Of a stretch of 64,000 bases of DNA, positions 60,146 through 64,000 are shown in pieces. Positions within the stretch are counted from its first letter, which is position 1. The number at the start of each line of letters is the position of its first letter. This DNA comes from Molossus alvarezi (taxonomy: Eukaryota; Chordata; Mammalia; Chiroptera; Molossidae). The stretch covers positions 124,001-188,000 of the forward strand of contig JBAWUJ010000086.1 of the NCBI GenBank assembly GCA_037176705.1, read 5' to 3'. The notes below the pieces were generated by a model. The model was not told the origin of the DNA, searched no databases, and saw only the letters and a program-made list of their open reading frames with translations. The position numbers and the translations under genes were made by a program.

Positions 60146-60174
<29 letters not shown>
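60094..60174 (+). repeat. CTGGTG/CTG tract, U11: 6 hexamers, CTG9
   Basis: Same allele as U1. Confidence 0.95.
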
Positions 60175-60177
<3 letters not shown>

Positions 60178-61386
60178 GTTCTTCAGTTAATCCTCACCCG
60201 AGGGTATTTCCTTGATTTGCAGTTGGACACCGAAATGCCAGGATAATTCTGGGAGAAGAGGAATGGAGAAACCGAGGCAGGAAAGTTAAACAAAGCCAAA
60301 GAGCTTTGCGGGACGTGTGTAGCAGGGCCTGATCTTGAGAACCAGGCCAACAGACTCTACTTGTCACAGAAGTGTGCAGCAGAGGAGGGGGCACGGAAGG
60401 GGAGAGGGGGAGAATTCAGACACCACTTAGTGGCAATCATCCTGAAGTTGTTGGGACAGCAGGGAGGGAGAGAGGGAGGGAGGAGGAAAGAAGAGTGTAG
60501 AGGAATGAACCAAGCAACCGAGCAACCAACCGACCAAAGAGGCAGGTCCTTCCCAGGAACTAGACCAAAGAAAAGGGGAGACTTTTGGAGTCCAACTGCA
60601 CCAGGAATATCTAGGCGAGGAACTTCAAAACAAAAACTTCCAGACCGAAGGGGATGTGAGGCAGAAAAGGCTCTTTAGATGAGCCGAGAGCCTGCCTGTG
60701 CTCCCTAGGCCAGACGCGTAGGGTGGCTCGCTCCGTTTCCGTAATAAATGTGCATGAGTTCAGGTTGTGCTCCCTTCACTTGCATTCAGGTTGCAATAAA
60801 TTCACGGGGCGAGCGGAACGCAGATGTTCTGTGCAGTGTCTCCTCCACCTCCTTCCCCATGAGAACACAAAGATCCAGGCTGGGGACAGCCCTCTGCCGG
60901 TGATTCAGGGGATCGTCCAGTCACACCTCTCTGGTGTCTGTGAGCGGTGCAGGTCCCATTTGCATCACAGGCGGCCTTTGAGAGGGAGTGGGAGGGGGCC
61001 AGGGGGTATGGTCAAGTGGGAGGGCAGGAGGGAGCGGGAAGAGGGAACTCTGCAACACCTGATGAGTTTATTGTCTTTGGCTTTCCCCACACACTCACTG
61101 CTTCCAGAAGCAGTGTGGAGTCACACCAAGATTCCCCACAGGAGAACAGGAAGGAGGGGTTGACGGCAGGCAAGTTTCCTTAGTAGGCCTCCTCCTCGCC
61201 CAGCCGCACCACTTGCCCTTGGCAGAGATTCCAACGCCAGGCAAGGGGAGGAGTGGGGGCGAAAGCTTCACAGTGCCCAAAGGGTAGGGCCCCCGGCCCA
61301 TGGGAAGCTGGTGGCAGGCGGGCCGAGCAGTGGAGGGGTGTCCCATGGAACACATCTGCCGCTTTGCCATTGGACTGGAGCTTGGT

Positions 61387-62138
61387 GGGTTGTCGGGGCG
61401 GGGCGGCGGCCCAAACACACGGGTGGAGGGGGGCGCTCGCCTAGGGCGGGACTTTTGGGGGGGGGTTGCCCCGCCGGTTCGGTGCCCGCCGCCACAGGAG
61501 TGGTTTGCCGTGTCCTGCCAGGAATCCCTCCGTCACCCTCTTCAGTCCACCAAATCCCGTTTTTGTCTGGGAAAAGTGGACATGTGTAAAAAGGAGAAGC
61601 GAACGGACGACACAGTTCCGAGAGGCCGATTCACGTGGATATTGTTTCCACGCGACACAGGTGTCAAGAAGTAAGTGTAAGGGACGAGGCGCCCACCTGC
61701 ATTTCTCAGGCCGTGAAAGTGGTTTTCATGGCAGGTACTGCCCTGTGTCATTTGCCCCGACCCTGCTCCTACACACCGCCTTCCATTTCCCCGGGGCGCG
61801 CAGGTGTGCTGTCAATTGCCAGCATTCAGGACGGCCGCGGCCCCGCCCCTTTCGCCCCGCCCCCGGCCTGACGGCCCATCCCCCTGTGCGCCGACCCGGC
61901 CAGCTGTCAACCTCCTCTGTGCTGAGCTTATCACAGCCGCCACCGGGCAGGCGCTGCGCGATTGCCCCACGTCACAGTGAGGCCAGCCGGATCGCATCGC
62001 ATCACATCGCATCGCATCGCATCCTGACTAACGGGGCCACGGAGACGCGTGGCCCAGAGCTCGGGAGCCCGGGCACGTGCTCGATTCACGGCAGCGGGAG
62101 GGTGCTTGGGACACTTGTCTTCTCTCCTCTCTTTTCTG

Positions 62139-62181
<43 letters not shown>

Positions 62182-63349
62182 CTCTCTCTGTCTCTCTCTC
62201 TTTCCCGCCCCGCCCCCGTCTCCCTCTCCTCCTCTCTCTCACCCCCCTAGTCTCATAGAGCTCTCCGGTCTTGCAGGACAGGGAATTTCGCGGAGTCGTG
62301 GAAGGGACTGCTCCCCTAGGCCCCTCCTGTGCCGAGGAAGGTCAGGCGGGCAAGCGGGTCCCCGGGCGGAATTGGGGATTTCCTCGGAGCGAGGAGAGGA
62401 GGCAGCTTTTCTGTGCGATCTCGGTTCCGGCGGAGGACACCTGCTGTGGGCAGAGAAGCCTGACCCCGGTGGCCTGGGGTTTTCGCCGGCGCCGGCGATA
62501 CGTCAACCATCCACAGGAGTGGAAACGGTCCTGGTGCACACTGCAACTGTTTTCAGAGAGGTAGGGACTGTCGTGTCTTAGGTCAAATAAGTACTTTTGA
62601 AACCTAAGTCCTTCAGATCAACGTGTTAATATTTATTGCCTGATCCGCCCGCGCCCGCCCAGCCCCCAGCACACCAGGCCACCCACAGCCGGCCTCGCCC
62701 CCCCCACCCAGACACACACACACGCACCCCCACGGACACGCACACCGCCCCGCCCCCACCCACACCGACACAGCAGCGCCCAGTCACGGCCCGCTAGAGA
62801 TCCGGGCCACTGGTGGACCCGGTCGCTGTCCGTTGCAGCGGCCAAGTCCGGTGCCGGGCAACCTGTCTCTCCGGTCGCCCAGGCAACCGGCGGCCAGGGC
62901 CGCCGTTGATGGCGCGGTCACGCGTCACCCGCAAGTCGTCCTCGCTCGTTCGGTGCCTCGATCGCGTGACCGCGGTTCTGCGGGCAGACCCGGAAGCGGG
63001 CCGGAGAGAGGCACACACGCACAGACCCTCCCTCCCTCCCTCCCTCCCAGACACACACGGGCCTCCACACCTCCCTCGCTGGCTCCCTCCCTCCCCCCCT
63101 TGGCCTCTGGCAACATACAAGTACAGAATCAGTCAAGAAAACGTTTCAATATCGCGGCGCTCTCGTCCTGTTCATCGGCTCCGCGTCAGTCTGCGGCCTC
63201 GGCCCGGGCAGAGACCCTGAGAGGGCCGAGGAGATCTCACCCTCCCTTTCGACCTCGAGGATGTTCAGTGGGCCGGCGAGGGAAGAGCGGCTGCCAGCCG
63301 CCGAGCCGGCCCGCTCGGTTTGTTTCTCACGGAAGGCTTCCGGGCCCGT
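61387..63349. promoter_or_regulatory. CpG island, U11/U12
   Basis: Carries a private C-to-T at 61506, which destroys a CpG (GGTTCGCC to GGTTTGCC). Confidence 0.8.
62141..62177 (+). repeat. TC run, U11: 37 nt, then GTGT
   Basis: Private allele: long TC run with the short GTGT form. Confidence 0.97.
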
Positions 63350-64000
63350 GACAAGGGAGACCATCTGGTGGGAGACCTAAGAGTGTAGTGAGAAATCAGG
63401 AGGGATACCTCGACTGGGAACATCTTCCCTGAGGAGCAAGGGGTTCGCCTCCCACACCGGGCCCCCGCCCAGCTCAGGATCCCAGTACCAGGAAGAGAAG
63501 TCCCCATCCCTTGTGGCTGTGCAAACCACGGGGAATCGAGTCGAGGTCGAGCCTGCCGGGGTCCCAGGCAGTTCCTTTGAAAGGGCCTGCCCACGCACGG
63601 AGCTCCGGGGACCCTCTTTCTGCGGGCTGCGGAGTGGGGGTGGGTGGCAGGGAGGGACAGCGGCAGCTTGAAAGGCACCAGAGACATCCCTGGGAAGAAC
63701 TGAGTCCTTTGGCATTGGGGTGAGAGCTGGAGGGGCAGCTTTGTCCCGGGCACACGTGCTGGTGGAGGCTGCTGTTCCATGGGTGAGCCCTTCCCTCGCG
63801 GGGCAGGCAGCCCGGTGGGCGGGCGCGCACCGTCCCTGGGACTCTGGTGACCTGGCACCCACTGTCTGGGCCACCCTGGTGATTGCCTGAGGCCCCGCCC
63901 CACGGCCCATTCAGGCCCACCCAAGCTGTGTCCATTGATTTTCTCCTAGGATTGGCCTGTCTTGGCTCCCGCTTGCTTCACGTGGTCCTAAATTCTCTGA
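62980..64000. repeat. Macrosatellite unit U12, first 1021 bp only
   Basis: Partial twelfth copy cut by the window end. It corresponds to unit positions 1-1021, and I saw no differences from U1 there. The array therefore continues beyond the window. Confidence 0.97.
63360..63371 (-). promoter_or_regulatory. CTCF-like core motif, U12
   Basis: Identical copy of the motif at 381-392. Confidence 0.5.

Larger units (their letters stand above)
57258..62979. repeat. Macrosatellite unit U11 (5722 bp)
   Basis: Eleventh full copy. T at 57415 creates AATAAA as in U8. Two private C-to-T changes at CpG sites are present, at 57431 and 61506. The TC run is 37 nt followed by GTGT. Confidence 0.98.

Noticed and set aside
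1..64000. CRISPR array or prokaryotic repeat locus
   Set aside because: The repeat unit is 5.7 kb with no spacers and no cas-like genes, and the base composition and motifs are those of a vertebrate.

Overview
The window lies entirely inside one tandem array. A GC-rich unit of about 5.72 kb is repeated head to tail eleven times in full, followed by the first 1,021 bases of a twelfth copy. No unique flanking sequence is present. Unit starts, set arbitrarily at the first base of the window, are 1, 5721, 11441, 17159, 22908, 28635, 34367, 40081, 45809, 51529, 57258 and 62980. Full-unit lengths are 5720, 5720, 5718, 5749, 5727, 5732, 5714, 5728, 5720, 5729 and 5722. Below they are called U1 to U12, and a 'unit position' is a U1 coordinate. 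The copies differ by only a few substitutions each. Every length difference between them is explained by six simple-repeat loci inside the unit.

The best description is a vertebrate, most likely mammalian, macrosatellite. Each unit has about 2 kb of CpG-dense sequence (unit position about 4130 to about 370 of the next unit) with GC boxes, an inverted CCAAT box, CACGTG E-boxes, a CRE half-site, a YY1-like motif and two CTCF-like motifs. The remaining 3.7 kb or so is CpG-poor and rich in microsatellites. It holds G-rich tracts, a GGAT tract, a CTGGTG/CTG tract, a POU octamer and two closely spaced AATAAA signals. Large CpG islands, CTCF-type sites and no bacterial-style gene packing argue against a prokaryote. 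I recognise no protein-coding gene, rRNA, tRNA, snRNA, transposon or CRISPR array. The open frames are short, overlap in several frames, and change length whenever a microsatellite gains or loses a base, so none is called as CDS.

Architecture of this kind (several-kb unit, one CpG island and CTCF-like sites per unit, near-identical copies) is typical of chromatin-organising macrosatellites such as X-linked DXZ4. That is an analogy of class, not an identification, because no flanking gene is visible.

The most informative content is the variation between copies. U1 and U2 are nearly identical. One substitution divides U1-U5 cleanly from U6-U11. Rare variants recur at spacings of three units (U7/U10, U8/U11), four units (U3/U7) and five units (U4/U9). 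This mosaic fits ongoing unequal exchange and gene conversion. A hypothetical non-coding transcription unit can be drawn in each copy: a CpG-island promoter, splice-like sites including an acceptor fed by the CT microsatellite, and AATAAA signals. It is inference only.
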